NCBI RefSeq assembly: GCF_001748085.1
Contig: NZ_BBZK01000006.1
Coordinates: forward strand, 191,657 to 255,656
Source: Streptomyces sp. TP-A0874
GTDB lineage: Bacteria > Actinomycetota > Actinomycetes > Streptomycetales > Streptomycetaceae
Direction: 5' to 3'
DNA: 64,000 nt
Below the pieces are notes generated by a model that did not search any database, had not been told where the DNA came from, and was given only the letters and a program-made list of their open reading frames with translations. The number at the start of each line of letters is the position of its first letter. Within the stretch, counting starts at the first letter, position 1. The position numbers and the translations under genes are program-made. Below, in pieces: positions 11,049 through 21,379 of this stretch.

Positions 11049-11828
11049 TTACGCCTGTCGAACGTAGAACGGCTCCCTCGCGGTCGCCGTCTCCTCCGGG
11101 AGCAGGGCCAGATCCAGGCCGTAGACCAGTCGGGCACGGAGTACCTCGTCGGCGGCGAGCGCCGAGGCCACCGCTCGGACGACGTCCTGGGCCCGTGCTC
11201 CGGGGGTGAGGGCCAGCGCCAGTACACCGTCCACCCGGCCGCCTCCCTCCGCACCGCCCCCGACGGGGCCGCCGGCCGCGCCGGGCACCAGGTGAGCCAG
11301 CCGCACCCCGGGCTCCGCCGCCAGGACCGCCCGCAGGGCCTCGCCCACCGCGGGGTCGGCGAGCGGGTCGGCGCTCTCCCGGCCCTCCGCGAGCGCGAGC
11401 AGCTCCGCGCCGCTGAGCTGGTAGGGGACCGGCCCCGCCAGGTCGAGGACCACGGTGTCCGCCGCTTCCTGGGCGGCGGCCCGCAGCGCCTGGTGCAGCG
11501 GCACCGCGACCGGTCGGGCCGCCGGGTCCCAGCGGGCCAGGGCGTCGGTGGAGGTGAACGCCGGCAGTGCCCGGCGGCCGTCCGGTGCCCGCAGGGTCGG
11601 CACCGCCATATCGCTCGACTTCTCCTGGCGCAGCCCGCCCGGACCGGTCTCGACCTCGCCGAGGACCGCCACGACCGGTACCAGCAGCCGGGTTCCGCGC
11701 AGCGCTGCGAGGACCTCGGGACCGGCGGCGGGATCAGCCGCGTAGGCGGCGAGGGCGGCGGCGAGCCGCGGATCGGCCGAGCCGTCGTCGTCGGCGAAAC
11801 CGGGGTCCGGGATGTTCTTCTCCAGCAC
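11049..11828 (-). CDS. SseB-family protein
   Basis: A 259-residue protein with an N-terminal SseB domain: DPRLAAALAAYAADPAAGPEVLAALRGTRL-type helical start, then strands reading LLVPVVAVLGEVE, and KSSDMAVPTLRAPDGRRALPAFTS with the conserved aspartate. The C-terminal half (VVLDLAGPVPYQLSGAELLALA) continues the fold. It has no signal peptide or membrane segment. SseB was named for enhanced serine sensitivity in E. coli; its biochemical role is still unclear. It lies 59 bp downstream of the mycosin gene on the same strand and may be the last gene of that operon. Confidence 0.82.
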   Translation of the reverse strand: MLEKNIPDPGFADDDGSADPRLAAALAAYAADPAAGPEVLAALRGTRLLVPVVAVLGEVETGPGGLRQEKSSDMAVPTLRAPDGRRALPAFTSTDALARWDPAARPVAVPLHQALRAAAQEAADTVVLDLAGPVPYQLSGAELLALAEGRESADPLADPAVGEALRAVLAAEPGVRLAHLVPGAAGGPVGGGAEGGGRVDGVLALALTPGARAQDVVRAVASALAADEVLRARLVYGLDLALLPEETATAREPFYVRQA

Positions 11829-11887
11829 GGAGAGAGCCTATCCGCACCGGCGGCCCGGCTGTGCCGGGCCCTGTCGCGCCCAGTCCG

Positions 11888-13147
11888 TCACCGCGGCGGC
11901 CCGAACGCTCCGGCGGCGCGGCGCCTCCGCCGCTCGGTGTACCAGAGCACGGCGCCCGCGACCAGGAGTACGCTCCCGGCCGCCCCGCTGGACAGCGCCG
12001 CGAGCCCTGTCCCGGTCGACAGCGACGACTTCTCGTCAGGGCCCGGGCCGAAGTAGCGGTTCCGGTACGAGGCCGCGGCCGGCCGCTGGGCCCGCGGCTT
12101 CAGCTTCCGACCGGCCTCGATGGCCGCCGCCGGATCGACGAGGCCGTATCCCCGGTCGTCGCTGCGACCGGTGTCCGGGGCGTCCCGTGCGGTGTCCGAG
12201 ATCAGCTCCTTGATCTGGGCGGGGCTCAACTCGGGATGCGCTGAGCGGACCAGGGCCACGGCCCCGGAGACGTAGGCGGCCGCCGCGCTGGTGCCCCAGC
12301 CCTTGTAGTAGCGGCGGTCGGGATCGGCCATGACCACGTCCACCCCGGGCGCCGAGACGGTCGCGTACCAGCGGCTGGTGGAGAACGCGGCGCGGGAGCC
12401 GTAGCGGTCGACCGCGGTGACGGCGATGACGCCGGGGTAGGCGGCCGGGTAGGAGATGCGGTCGCCCTTCTCGCCACCGTTGCCGGCCGAGGCGACCACC
12501 ACCGCCCCCTTGCTGAGTGCGTACTGGACGGCGGCGTCCTCCGCCTTCTCCGGGTGGGCGGACTCGCTGTCGTCGCCGAGCGACATGTTGATGACGTCCG
12601 CACCGTGGTCGGCGGCCCAGCGGATGCCCTCGGCGAGAGCGCCGCCGCGGGAGGTGCGCGCCTTCTTGCGGGAGGGGTCCTTGTCCTCCAGGATCACTCG
12701 CACCGGCAGGATCTTCGCCTCGGGGGCCACTCCGAGCACGCCCGCACCGTTTTCCGGGCCGTGGCCGTGACCGGCGATGATCCCGGCCATGGCGGTGCCG
12801 TGCCGGGCCCAGGACCGCTCGCCCCGGGTCGCACCGAAGCCGACGAGGTCCTTCCCCGGCAGGACCTGTCCGGCGAGGTCCGGATGGCTGTCGTCGACCC
12901 CGGTGTCCAGCACCGCCACGGTGACGTCCGCCCCTCGGGTGGTCTGCCAGGCGCGCTCGGCCCCGATGGCCTCCAGGCCCCACTCCTGGGCGCGGATGGT
13001 GTCGGCCCGGGCGGTCGCGGCGGGGAGCAGGGCCAGCAGGGCGGCGGCGAGAGCGCCCGCCGCCCGCGACAGTCCCGCCGGCCGGCGGCGGGTCCGGGCG
13101 GGCGGCCGCACCGCCGAGGGTGCCGGTGCGCTGCCCCGGGGGGTCAC
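11888..13147 (-). CDS. Mycosin-type subtilisin protease (MycP-like), membrane anchored
   Basis: A 419-residue secreted S8 serine protease. The N-terminus has a twin-arginine-containing basic region and a hydrophobic signal (AAGALAAALLALLPA). The catalytic triad is complete: D81 in VAVLDTGVDDSHPD, H116 in RHGTAMAGIIAG, S287 in GWGTSAAAAYVSG. A C-terminal transmembrane helix (GAAGSVLLVAGAVLWY) followed by a basic RRRRRR tail anchors it to the outer face of the membrane. This is the mycosin architecture found with type VII secretion systems. The GTG start at 13147 overlaps the stop of the upstream gene (GTGA) and has GGAGGAA six bases upstream. No Ecc or WXG100 genes are in the window, so a type VII role is unproven. 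Confidence 0.9.
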   Translation of the reverse strand: MTPRGSAPAPSAVRPPARTRRRPAGLSRAAGALAAALLALLPAATARADTIRAQEWGLEAIGAERAWQTTRGADVTVAVLDTGVDDSHPDLAGQVLPGKDLVGFGATRGERSWARHGTAMAGIIAGHGHGPENGAGVLGVAPEAKILPVRVILEDKDPSRKKARTSRGGALAEGIRWAADHGADVINMSLGDDSESAHPEKAEDAAVQYALSKGAVVVASAGNGGEKGDRISYPAAYPGVIAVTAVDRYGSRAAFSTSRWYATVSAPGVDVVMADPDRRYYKGWGTSAAAAYVSGAVALVRSAHPELSPAQIKELISDTARDAPDTGRSDDRGYGLVDPAAAIEAGRKLKPRAQRPAAASYRNRYFGPGPDEKSSLSTGTGLAALSSGAAGSVLLVAGAVLWYTERRRRRAAGAFGPPR

Positions 13148-14469
13148 CGGGCTTCCTCCGCGGCCTTCGCGGCCGCCTTCCGGAAGCCGCCCGCGACCTG
13201 CTGGACGATTCCGTGCGCGTCGTGGCCCAGTCCAGCCTGGGCCGCCACGGAGGTGGCCCCCGCCGCCATGGCCTCCTCGGCGGGCTCTGGTTCGGTCACC
13301 TTCCGACCGTCGGCGAAGCCGGTGACGGCGTACACCACGGCCGGGAGCTTGGCGAGCACCTCGACGCTCCAGGAGGCCCGCTGCTCCGCGCCGAATTCGG
13401 CCGCCGCGGTGCCCTTCGCCGCGTAGGGCAGTGGGAGGGAGTCCTTCCGCCGGGTCACTCCGCGGTCTTCGAACCGGTCGTGCAGGGCCGCCATCTCCGC
13501 GGCCTCCGCCGTGGTGGCGACCAGACCGACCGTGGTCACGCTGGTGCTGGTCGCGTCCAGGTAGGTGGCCCGCAGCAACCGCTGGCACCCCGCGGCGGAG
13601 AGGGCTTCGCGGAGCGGGGCGTCGAAGGCGTCGGCGCAACCGCTGTCGGGGGCCACGGCGATGCGGATCCACACCCGGTCGGCCCCGCCGGGCCCCGCGC
13701 CGTCACCGCGCAGGGTGGGGGGGAATATCCGGTCCACCGGGAGGCTGTGCCAGAGCGATGCGGCGGCGTCGAATCGGTCGGCCGACGTCGCGGCTGACGC
13801 GCCGTCGCTGAGCAGGTCACCGGCGAGACCGCCGCCGAGGAGGCCGAGCCCCAGCACGAGGCAGACGGCGATGGCGGCGGTACGGGCCGGGCGGCGGACC
13901 GGGGCCACGGGGGGCGCGGGGTGTTGGGTGGGGAGGTGCTGGACCGGGGGGTGCTGCTGGCTCCACGGCCCCCTCAGCGGGGTGCTCGCCGGGGCGTACG
14001 GTCGCGGCGGGAGCGCCGGGGGCACGGGTGGTGGCGGGACGGCCGTCCGCTCGTTCCGGGGCTGGGGGGTCGGTGGCCTCCCGGGCGCTGCGGCGGGCCG
14101 CGGCGGGAGGGGGTCCGGCGTGCGCGCCGAACCCGGCGGTTCGGGGGCCCTCCCTTCGGCCGCGGCCTCCGGCGGCCGTCCGGCCGGGGACGGGCCGGTA
14201 CCGCTCCGGGGCGAGGACGGCTTCGCGTCGCTCTGCCGCGTGCCCCCGGTTCCGGGAGGCGCTGGGCGGGACGCCGGTGGGAGCCGGTCGGCCGGTGAGG
14301 GCGGTGGCAGGTTGCAGGGCGCCGGCGGGGGCACCGCCGACGTCGGGGGGCGGGAGCCCTCCGGGGTGCTCCGTCCGCCCACCGGTCCGGGCTGAGCTGG
14401 TGTCCGGGGCCGCGGTGAGGGCACCCGGGGAGGCCGTGGGCGGGAGGTGCGTGGCGCTTCGGCGCTCAT
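13144..14469 (-). CDS. Proline-rich single-pass membrane protein coupled to mycosin
   Basis: A 441-residue protein I cannot assign to a named family. The N-terminal 220 residues are very rich in Pro, Arg and Ala and presumably disordered in the cytoplasm. One transmembrane helix follows (AAIAVCLVLGLGLLGGGLAG). The C-terminal 200 residues form an extracytoplasmic domain with two cysteines (SGCADAFDAPLREALSAAGC) that could form a disulfide. Its stop overlaps the GTG of the mycosin gene by four bases, so the two products are made together and probably act together at the membrane. The ATG at 14469 has a G-rich run just upstream; an in-frame start at 14535 lacks a ribosome binding site. EccE- or MycP-partner-like roles are possible but not shown. 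Confidence 0.75.
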   Translation of the reverse strand: MSAEAPRTSRPRPPRVPSPRPRTPAQPGPVGGRSTPEGSRPPTSAVPPPAPCNLPPPSPADRLPPASRPAPPGTGGTRQSDAKPSSPRSGTGPSPAGRPPEAAAEGRAPEPPGSARTPDPLPPRPAAAPGRPPTPQPRNERTAVPPPPVPPALPPRPYAPASTPLRGPWSQQHPPVQHLPTQHPAPPVAPVRRPARTAAIAVCLVLGLGLLGGGLAGDLLSDGASAATSADRFDAAASLWHSLPVDRIFPPTLRGDGAGPGGADRVWIRIAVAPDSGCADAFDAPLREALSAAGCQRLLRATYLDATSTSVTTVGLVATTAEAAEMAALHDRFEDRGVTRRKDSLPLPYAAKGTAAAEFGAEQRASWSVEVLAKLPAVVYAVTGFADGRKVTEPEPAEEAMAAGATSVAAQAGLGHDAHGIVQQVAGGFRKAAAKAAEEAR

Positions 14470-14836
14470 TCGCCCCCCTGAGGTTCCCTTGCTGGCCGTG
14501 CCACCGGCGCTCCTCGGGGCAGGCAGGTTCGTCATCGGTCGCCGACCTGCGGAGTCCCGTCCGCGGCATGGCGTGGCGTCACTCTACGGGCAGACCGCAC
14601 CGGCTCGGCAACCGCTCCACCAGCGTGGCCGGTTTGCCCCAAGCACCCGGCCGGGTTCGGTCTCGACGGATCCGTCCGCAACCGGCGGCCCTTCCAGCAG
14701 CGCTCCGGAGCCGGTGAGTCGGGTCGCCAGGATCGGGCCCGGCGCTTCGCGGCCGTCCGATCGGCTGCCGAGGTCTGGCGGCTGACCGCACGGGGATCCG
14801 GCGACCGGGGTCCGCGGCTGGGGCTGGAGGTCGGCC
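14470..14836. other. Intergenic region with no recognised feature
   Basis: I see no convincing gene, RNA or strong inverted repeat here. It should contain the promoter of the membrane-protein/mycosin operon and the 3' end of the DUF2510 transcript. Confidence 0.5.
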
Positions 14837-15778
14837 TCAGACCGCCTGCCCGTCTCCGGGGCCCCGACCGCTACCGGTCAACGGTTTTATTCCGTCGACG
14901 ATCCGGGTCATGTCGGCGACCGTCGGTGCCGTCCCACCTCTGTCGAAGCCGAACCGGAGGAGCACCATCGATTCGTGGTCCCGGGGTGAGGGGAAGGCCA
15001 CCGACTGCACGTAGGCGCTGGTTCCGTCTCCGGTCTCCACCCTCCACCGGACCAGGTATCCCCTTTCGCCGGCGACCGTGACGGCCCTGGACCTGACCTC
15101 CTTGTGCGAGGCGACCCCGCCGTACGGCTGCTCGCTGCCGCCGGGCACCGTGCCGTAGGACAGCTCCGCGTTGACGGCTATGTCCTCCTTGGCCACCTCC
15201 TCGGCGGTCGCGCCCTCGAAGCCCTGCGCCGGCTGGGCGGAGACCCCGCCGCGCAGGCAGGTCAACTCGGGAGTGGCGGGGCACGGATACTCACCGGTGC
15301 CCAGTGAGGTGACGCCCCCTCCGCTGCTCGCCTCCCATCCCTCGAGGAGCGGCAGGCTGATGCCGTTGAGCTCGTCCTCGGCGACCGCCGCGTCCTCCGG
15401 TCCGTCCGAGCCCTCGTCGCCGGGCTGGGTCGGGGTGGCGCTGCTCACCGGCTGCCGTCCCTGCTCCTCCCTGTCGGAGCCGAGCCGGTCCATCACCACC
15501 AGTCCGCCGGCGACCAGCGCGGCGACGACGACGGCCGCCGCCCCCGCGGTGGCGGCGAGTCTGACCCCCCGGGCGCGGGGGGCGGCCGGCGGCGCTCCGG
15601 GCGGGGGCGGCGGCCCGAACGCCGGGGGCACCGGCGGACCAGGGGCCGGAGCCGGAAAGGGCTGACGGCCCCGGGTCTGTTCGGTCCAGGCGGTTCCGTT
15701 CCACCAGCGCTCGAGCGGCGGCTGGTTCGCTGGAGTATCCGGATCTGGATGCCATCCCGGCGGAGTGCTCATGCTCAC
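14837..15778 (-). CDS. DUF2510 membrane protein
   Basis: A 313-residue protein. The N-terminus carries a DUF2510 motif (PPGWHPDP then LERWWNGTAWTEQTR), typical of actinobacterial membrane proteins. A proline-rich linker follows, then one transmembrane helix (AATAGAAAVVVAALVAGGLVV, about residues 75-95) and an extracytoplasmic domain of about 200 residues with two cysteines (EYPCPATPELTC). No enzymatic motif is visible. Start may be GTG at 15778 or ATG at 15772. A possible -10 (TTAGGCT on the minus strand) lies just upstream in sequence that also resembles the end of a Streptomyces miniature repeat. Function unknown; a cell-envelope role is likely from topology. Confidence 0.8.
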   Translation of the reverse strand: MSMSTPPGWHPDPDTPANQPPLERWWNGTAWTEQTRGRQPFPAPAPGPPVPPAFGPPPPPGAPPAAPRARGVRLAATAGAAAVVVAALVAGGLVVMDRLGSDREEQGRQPVSSATPTQPGDEGSDGPEDAAVAEDELNGISLPLLEGWEASSGGGVTSLGTGEYPCPATPELTCLRGGVSAQPAQGFEGATAEEVAKEDIAVNAELSYGTVPGGSEQPYGGVASHKEVRSRAVTVAGERGYLVRWRVETGDGTSAYVQSVAFPSPRDHESMVLLRFGFDRGGTAPTVADMTRIVDGIKPLTGSGRGPGDGQAV

Positions 15779-15787
15779 CCGGTCAGC

Positions 15788-15850
15788 CTAAGGGCTGTCC
15801 CCGCGATCCCCCGCGGGCCTACGACGACGGCCGGACGGCGTTCCGCCGCA
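15788..15850. repeat. Degenerate miniature-element end
   Basis: The sequence starting GGGCTGTCCC at 15792 and the following 50 bases resemble the left end of the element at 34262-34418 (GCTGTCCC, an ATCCC block, GCGGGC, then ACGACGAC). No second inverted end is seen nearby, so it is at most a relic. Confidence 0.4.
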
Positions 15851-16083
15851 CCGTACGGCGCTCGTCGGAATCCGCCGGTCCCGCGCGGACCGTCATACCA
15901 CGCCATAACATGCCATTTCTCCCGGGTCTCTTGAGGTTTTACCCGTAGGCGGTCTTCCTATCCGAGTAGATCTGACTACCGTAGGGGTAGATATACAGAG
16001 AGTCCGAGCGAGTCTCAATCCTCTACCGACAGATAGAACCGCACACGTAGGGGCGCTGACGTCGCATCACTGGAGGTTTCGTC
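15851..16083 (+). promoter_or_regulatory. Promoter/operator region of the betaine synthase gene
   Basis: This stretch is clearly more AT-rich than its surroundings. It contains CGTAGG at 15944, 15980 and 16046, a CTACC-N5-GGTAG inverted repeat (15976-15990) overlapping a GTAG-N6-CTAC repeat (15966-15979), and the sequence TAGATA just after it that could act as a -10. GGAGG at 16072-16076 is the ribosome binding site of the next gene. The repeats look like a regulator site; no regulator is identified. Confidence 0.5.
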
Positions 16084-17757
<1,674 letters not shown>

Positions 17758-17814
17758 CCACCAGGTGGCGTGCACGGCTTCTGCGGCGCCGGCCGCCATC
17801 CTTCCCCCTCGGAG

Positions 17815-17887
17815 CGGCCGGCGGAGAGCCCCGGTGCGCCGCGGCGCACCGGGGCTCTCCGCCGGCCGCCCGCGGTGGCGGGCGGCC
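17815..17887. terminator. Very long hairpin pair between betaine synthase and BtuF-like gene
   Basis: A perfect 26-bp inverted repeat (17815-17840 with 17843-17868) separated by only GC is followed by an overlapping 10-bp repeat (17864-17873 with 17878-17887). There is no U tract. The two convergent genes on either side make it a bidirectional terminator of the GC-hairpin type. Confidence 0.75.
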
Positions 17888-17907
17888 GCGCTGTACGCGC
17901 GGCCGGT

Positions 17908-18627
17908 TCAGCCGCGCGCTGCTCGCAGCGCCTCACCGAGCACCGCGGGAGCCGCGCGGAGCGACGGCCCGTACCACGTCAGGCAGCGGCCGTCGACGAG
18001 CGCGGCCGGAAGGACGGGGAAGGCTTCGGGGCCGTCGTCGCCGGTGAACCTGTAGGGCTCGTCGGGCAGCACCACGAGGTCGGCTCCGGCGGAGTTCAAC
18101 TCCTCGACGGGGACCCGGGGGTAGCGCTCGGGGTGATCGGCGTAGACGTTGTCCACCCCGAGCCGGGCCAGCAGGTCGCCCGCGAAGGTGTCACGGCCGA
18201 GGACCATCCAGGGCCGGCGCCACACCGGCACCACGGCTCTTTGCCGCCGCGCCGGCGCGGGGAGTTCCCGCCAGACCGCCTCCGCCTCGGCGAGCCACCG
18301 GGGCGGGTCCAGTCGGCAGCCGTCCACCAGGACCCGGCGCAGCTCCCGGAAGGCCTGCGGGAGCGTGCGGATCTCCGTCCGGAGCACCTGGAGTCCGGCG
18401 GCTCGGAGCGCCGCCAGGTCGGGCTCCCGGTTCTCCTCCTCGTTGGCGATCACCAGGTCCGGGGCGAGGTCGATCACCGCCGGCAGGTCCGGGTTCTTGG
18501 TTCCGCCGATCCGGACGACATCCAGCTCGGCGGGGTGGCTGCACCAGTCGGTGGCACCGACCAGCAGTCCGGGGGCGGTGTCGGCCACCGCCTCGGTGAG
18601 CGAGGGCACGAGGGAGACGACGCGCAC
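17908..18627 (-). CDS. BtuF-like helical-backbone metal receptor without signal peptide
   Basis: A 239-residue protein with the fold of cobalamin/siderophore binding proteins. The N-terminal lobe begins MRVVSLVPSLTEAVAD, contains LLVGATDWCSHPAEL and the segment LAPDLVIANEEENRE. A long backbone helix and a C-terminal lobe (WMVLGRDTFAGDLLARLGVDNVYAD) follow. The GTG at 18627 has GGAAGGAG five bases upstream and starts exactly at the first beta strand. There is thus no lipoprotein or secretion signal, unlike true transporter subunits. No permease or ATPase is adjacent. It could be an intracellular corrinoid or metal binder. It lies between the betaine synthase and the betaine importer, but no functional link is visible. 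Confidence 0.8.
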   Translation of the reverse strand: MRVVSLVPSLTEAVADTAPGLLVGATDWCSHPAELDVVRIGGTKNPDLPAVIDLAPDLVIANEEENREPDLAALRAAGLQVLRTEIRTLPQAFRELRRVLVDGCRLDPPRWLAEAEAVWRELPAPARRQRAVVPVWRRPWMVLGRDTFAGDLLARLGVDNVYADHPERYPRVPVEELNSAGADLVVLPDEPYRFTGDDGPEAFPVLPAALVDGRCLTWYGPSLRAAPAVLGEALRAARG

Positions 18628-18716
18628 AGGGGCTCCTTCCAACGCTGCGATGACCCGCCCTCCGGCCACGGCCCGGTCCCGGCTCGCAGGGCTGGAGGCA
18701 TCCTGCCACCAACAAG

Positions 18717-18750
18717 GAGCCCCACCACCGGACAACCGGTGGTGGGGCTC
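18717..18750. terminator. Terminator of the betaine importer operon
   Basis: A perfect 15-bp inverted repeat (18717-18731 with 18736-18750, loop ACAA) directly follows the permease stop on the minus strand and ends in CTTGTT. It also overlies the upstream region of the BtuF-like gene. Confidence 0.8.
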
Positions 18751-18766
18751 TCAGAGGACGGTCCGG

Positions 18767-21379
18767 TCAGGAAGTGGCCGGTGTCAGCCTCTTGACGACG
18801 TCCGGGTGGGCGTCCATCCAGCGGCGGACGGACTCCTTCTCCTTGCCCTGGCCGCCGCTCTGGATCTCGACTTCAAGGGAGGCCAGCTCCTTCTCGGAGA
18901 GCTTGAAGTTCTTGAACCACTTGGCGAGCTCCGGGTTGTCGTCGCTGAAGCCCTTCCTGGTGACGGTGTGGAGCTTCTCGCCCTCGCCCCAGGCGCCCTT
19001 CGGGTCCTCGAGCTTCTTCAGGTCGTACTTGCCGTAGGCCCAGTGCGGCGACCACAGGGTGACCACCACCGGCTCCTTCTTGTCAATGGAGCGCTTGAGC
19101 TGCGACAGCATGGAGGACGTACTGGAGGAGACCACCTCGTACTCACCCTCCAGGCCGTACTCCTTGAGCACCTTCTTGTTCAGCGTGCCCATCATCCCGG
19201 CACTCGACTCGATCCCGATGATCTTGCCGTTGAACTTCTTCCCCTGACCCTTGAGGTCCTCCAGGGAATCGATGCCCTTCACATACGACGGCACCGTCAG
19301 CTCCAGCGAGGTCGGCCCGTACCAGGAACCGAGGTCCTCCATCTGGTCCCCGTACTTCTTCCAGTACGGATCGTGGGTGGTCGGCAGCCAGGCGTCGAAC
19401 TGGGCGTCCATCTGCCCCTGGGCGAGCGCCGCGTAGAGCGGCCCCGGGTCGAGCTGCTTCACATCCGGCTTGTAGCCGTTGTCCTCGAGGATGTTCTCCC
19501 ACAGGTGCGTGGTGGCGATGGCCTCGTCCCACGGGAAGTAGCCGAGCTTGACCGTCTTCCCCTTGCCCTGGTTCTTGCCGGCGTCGGGCAGCGGCGCCCA
19601 CTTGTCGACGGCGCCCGGGTTCTTCCCCAGCCAGGCCCGGACGGCCTCCTGCTCCCTGCCCTGCCCGGCGTCCTGGATCTCGTTCTCCAGGGCGGCGAGC
19701 TGCTTCTCCGACATCTTGAAGTCCTTGAGCCACTGCGTGACCGTCGGCTCGTTCTTCGGGAAGCTCTTGCTGGAGACGATGTGCACGTTCTCGCCCTCGC
19801 CCCAGGCGCCCTTCGGGTCCTCGAGCTTCTTCAGGTCGTACTTGCCGTAGGCCCAGTGCGGCGACCACAGGGTGACCACCACCGGCTCCTTCTTCTCGAT
19901 GGAGCGGTTGAGCTGCGACAGCATGGAGGACGTACTGGAGGAGACCACCTCGTACTCACCCTCCAGGCCGTACTCCTTGAGCACCTTCTTGTTCAGCGTG
20001 CCCATCATCCCGGCACTCGACTCGATCCCGATGATCTTGCCGTTGAACTTCTTCCCCTGACCCTTGAGGTCCTCCAGGGAATCGATGCCCTTCACATACG
20101 ACGGCACCGTCAGCTCCAGCGAGGTCGGCCCGTACCAGGAACCGAGGTCCTCCATCTGGTCCCCGTACTTCTCCCAGTACGTGCCGTGGGTGGTCGGCAG
20201 CCAGGCGTCCATCTGGAAGTCGACCTGGTCCTTGGCGAGCGCCGCGTAGAGCGGCCCCGGGTCGAGCTGCTTCACGTTGGGCTCGAAGCCGCGCTGCTCC
20301 AGGATCTCCTTCCAGAGGAAGCTGGAGGCGATGGCCTCGTCCCACGGGAAGTAGCCGATGTCGACCTTCCGGCCCTGCCCGACGTTGGTCGAGGCGGTCG
20401 TCTCGGCGTCGTCCTTGGAGGCGATGTTCATACCGCCCGCCACGAGCGACAGGACCACCACTCCGACGACCGCGACGGCGGTTCCGGGGCGGTAGTGCAG
20501 GACCTTCATCCCGCTCACCGCGGCGCTCGCCTTGGCCAGCGCGCGACGGCCGAGCGGAGAGACCCGCTGGTTCAGCGCTCCGGTCATGCGGTCGAGGTAC
20601 ATGGCGAGGATGACGACGGCCAGACCGCTCTCGAAGCCGAGGCCGATGTTGACCCGGGTGACGGCGTCGTAGACCGACTGCCCCAGGCCCCCCGCGCCGG
20701 CCATACCGGCGATGACGACCATGGACAGGCCGAGCATGATGACCTGGTTGACACCGGCCATGACGGTCGGCAGAGCCAGCGGCATCTGGACCCGGAAGAG
20801 CGTGTCCCGCGGGGTGGTGCCGAAGGCCTGGGCGGCCTCGACGAGTTCGCCGTCGACCTGCCGGATGCCGTGCTCGGTCATCCGGACACCGGGCGGCATC
20901 GAGAAGATGATCGTGGCGACCAGCCCCGGCGTGATGCCGATGCTGAAGAACACCACGCCCGGGATCAGGTAGACGAAGGCGGGCATCGTCTGCATGAAGT
21001 CGAGGATCGGCCGCAGCGCGGTGCTGACCGCGCGGTTACGCGCCGCCCACACACCGAGCGGAATGGCGATCACCAGGGTGATCACGCTGGCCACCAGCAC
21101 CAGCGACAACGTGGCCATGGCGTCCTGCCAGAGGCCGACGGAATCGATCACCAGGAAGCCGACGAAGGCCAGCACCGCGGGGAGCAGACCACGCAGCCAG
21201 AAGGCGATCACCGTGAAGATACCGGCCATCAGCAGCGGCTCGGGGGCGCCGAGCACGTTGTTGAGGCCGTCGTACATCCCCGTGAGGACGCTGTTGATCA
21301 GTTCGAAGAGCCAGCTCAGATTGGACTGCAGCCAATCGACGGCGCTCTCGATCTTGTCTCCGAGCTCGAGCTTAGGCAC
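18767..21379 (-). CDS. Betaine ABC importer: permease fused to two tandem substrate-binding domains
   Basis: An 870-residue OpuA/ProW-type protein. Residues 30-330 form the permease, with membrane helices and the cytoplasmic coupling segment ([20 protein letters not shown]). A further helix ([17 protein letters not shown]) leads to two extracytoplasmic OpuAC binding domains, about 338-605 and 608-870. Each starts with [10 protein letters not shown] and carries the tryptophan-rich betaine-cage regions ([33 protein letters not shown]). As the transporter should be a dimer of this chain, four binding sites per complex are expected. The GTG start overlaps the ATPase stop by eight bases, so the two are coupled. 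Both domains keep the same aromatic residues, suggesting both bind betaine-like ligands. The middle of the two domains is almost identical at DNA level, see the repeats. Confidence 0.95.
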   Translation of the reverse strand: MPKLELGDKIESAVDWLQSNLSWLFELINSVLTGMYDGLNNVLGAPEPLLMAGIFTVIAFWLRGLLPAVLAFVGFLVIDSVGLWQDAMATLSLVLVASVITLVIAIPLGVWAARNRAVSTALRPILDFMQTMPAFVYLIPGVVFFSIGITPGLVATIIFSMPPGVRMTEHGIRQVDGELVEAAQAFGTTPRDTLFRVQMPLALPTVMAGVNQVIMLGLSMVVIAGMAGAGGLGQSVYDAVTRVNIGLGFESGLAVVILAMYLDRMTGALNQRVSPLGRRALAKASAAVSGMKVLHYRPGTAVAVVGVVVLSLVAGGMNIASKDDAETTASTNVGQGRKVDIGYFPWDEAIASSFLWKEILEQRGFEPNVKQLDPGPLYAALAKDQVDFQMDAWLPTTHGTYWEKYGDQMEDLGSWYGPTSLELTVPSYVKGIDSLEDLKGQGKKFNGKIIGIESSAGMMGTLNKKVLKEYGLEGEYEVVSSSTSSMLSQLNRSIEKKEPVVVTLWSPHWAYGKYDLKKLEDPKGAWGEGENVHIVSSKSFPKNEPTVTQWLKDFKMSEKQLAALENEIQDAGQGREQEAVRAWLGKNPGAVDKWAPLPDAGKNQGKGKTVKLGYFPWDEAIATTHLWENILEDNGYKPDVKQLDPGPLYAALAQGQMDAQFDAWLPTTHDPYWKKYGDQMEDLGSWYGPTSLELTVPSYVKGIDSLEDLKGQGKKFNGKIIGIESSAGMMGTLNKKVLKEYGLEGEYEVVSSSTSSMLSQLKRSIDKKEPVVVTLWSPHWAYGKYDLKKLEDPKGAWGEGEKLHTVTRKGFSDDNPELAKWFKNFKLSEKELASLEVEIQSGGQGKEKESVRRWMDAHPDVVKRLTPATS
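18975..19359 (-). repeat. Intragenic direct repeat, copy in binding domain 2
   Basis: This 385-bp segment matches 19788-20172 at an offset of 813 bp with only three differences (19082, 19085, 19094). The last 265 bp (19095-19359) are identical. It encodes the middle of the second betaine-binding domain. Confidence 0.95.
19788..20172 (-). repeat. Intragenic direct repeat, copy in binding domain 1
   Basis: Partner of 18975-19359. Outside the repeat the two domains differ clearly, for example in the segment after WGEGE, so the identity is local rather than spread over the whole domain. Confidence 0.95.

Noticed and set aside
14579..14791. Small minus-strand frame in the gap upstream of the membrane-protein gene
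   Set aside because: Arg/Pro/Gly-rich product, no ribosome binding site and no family resemblance.
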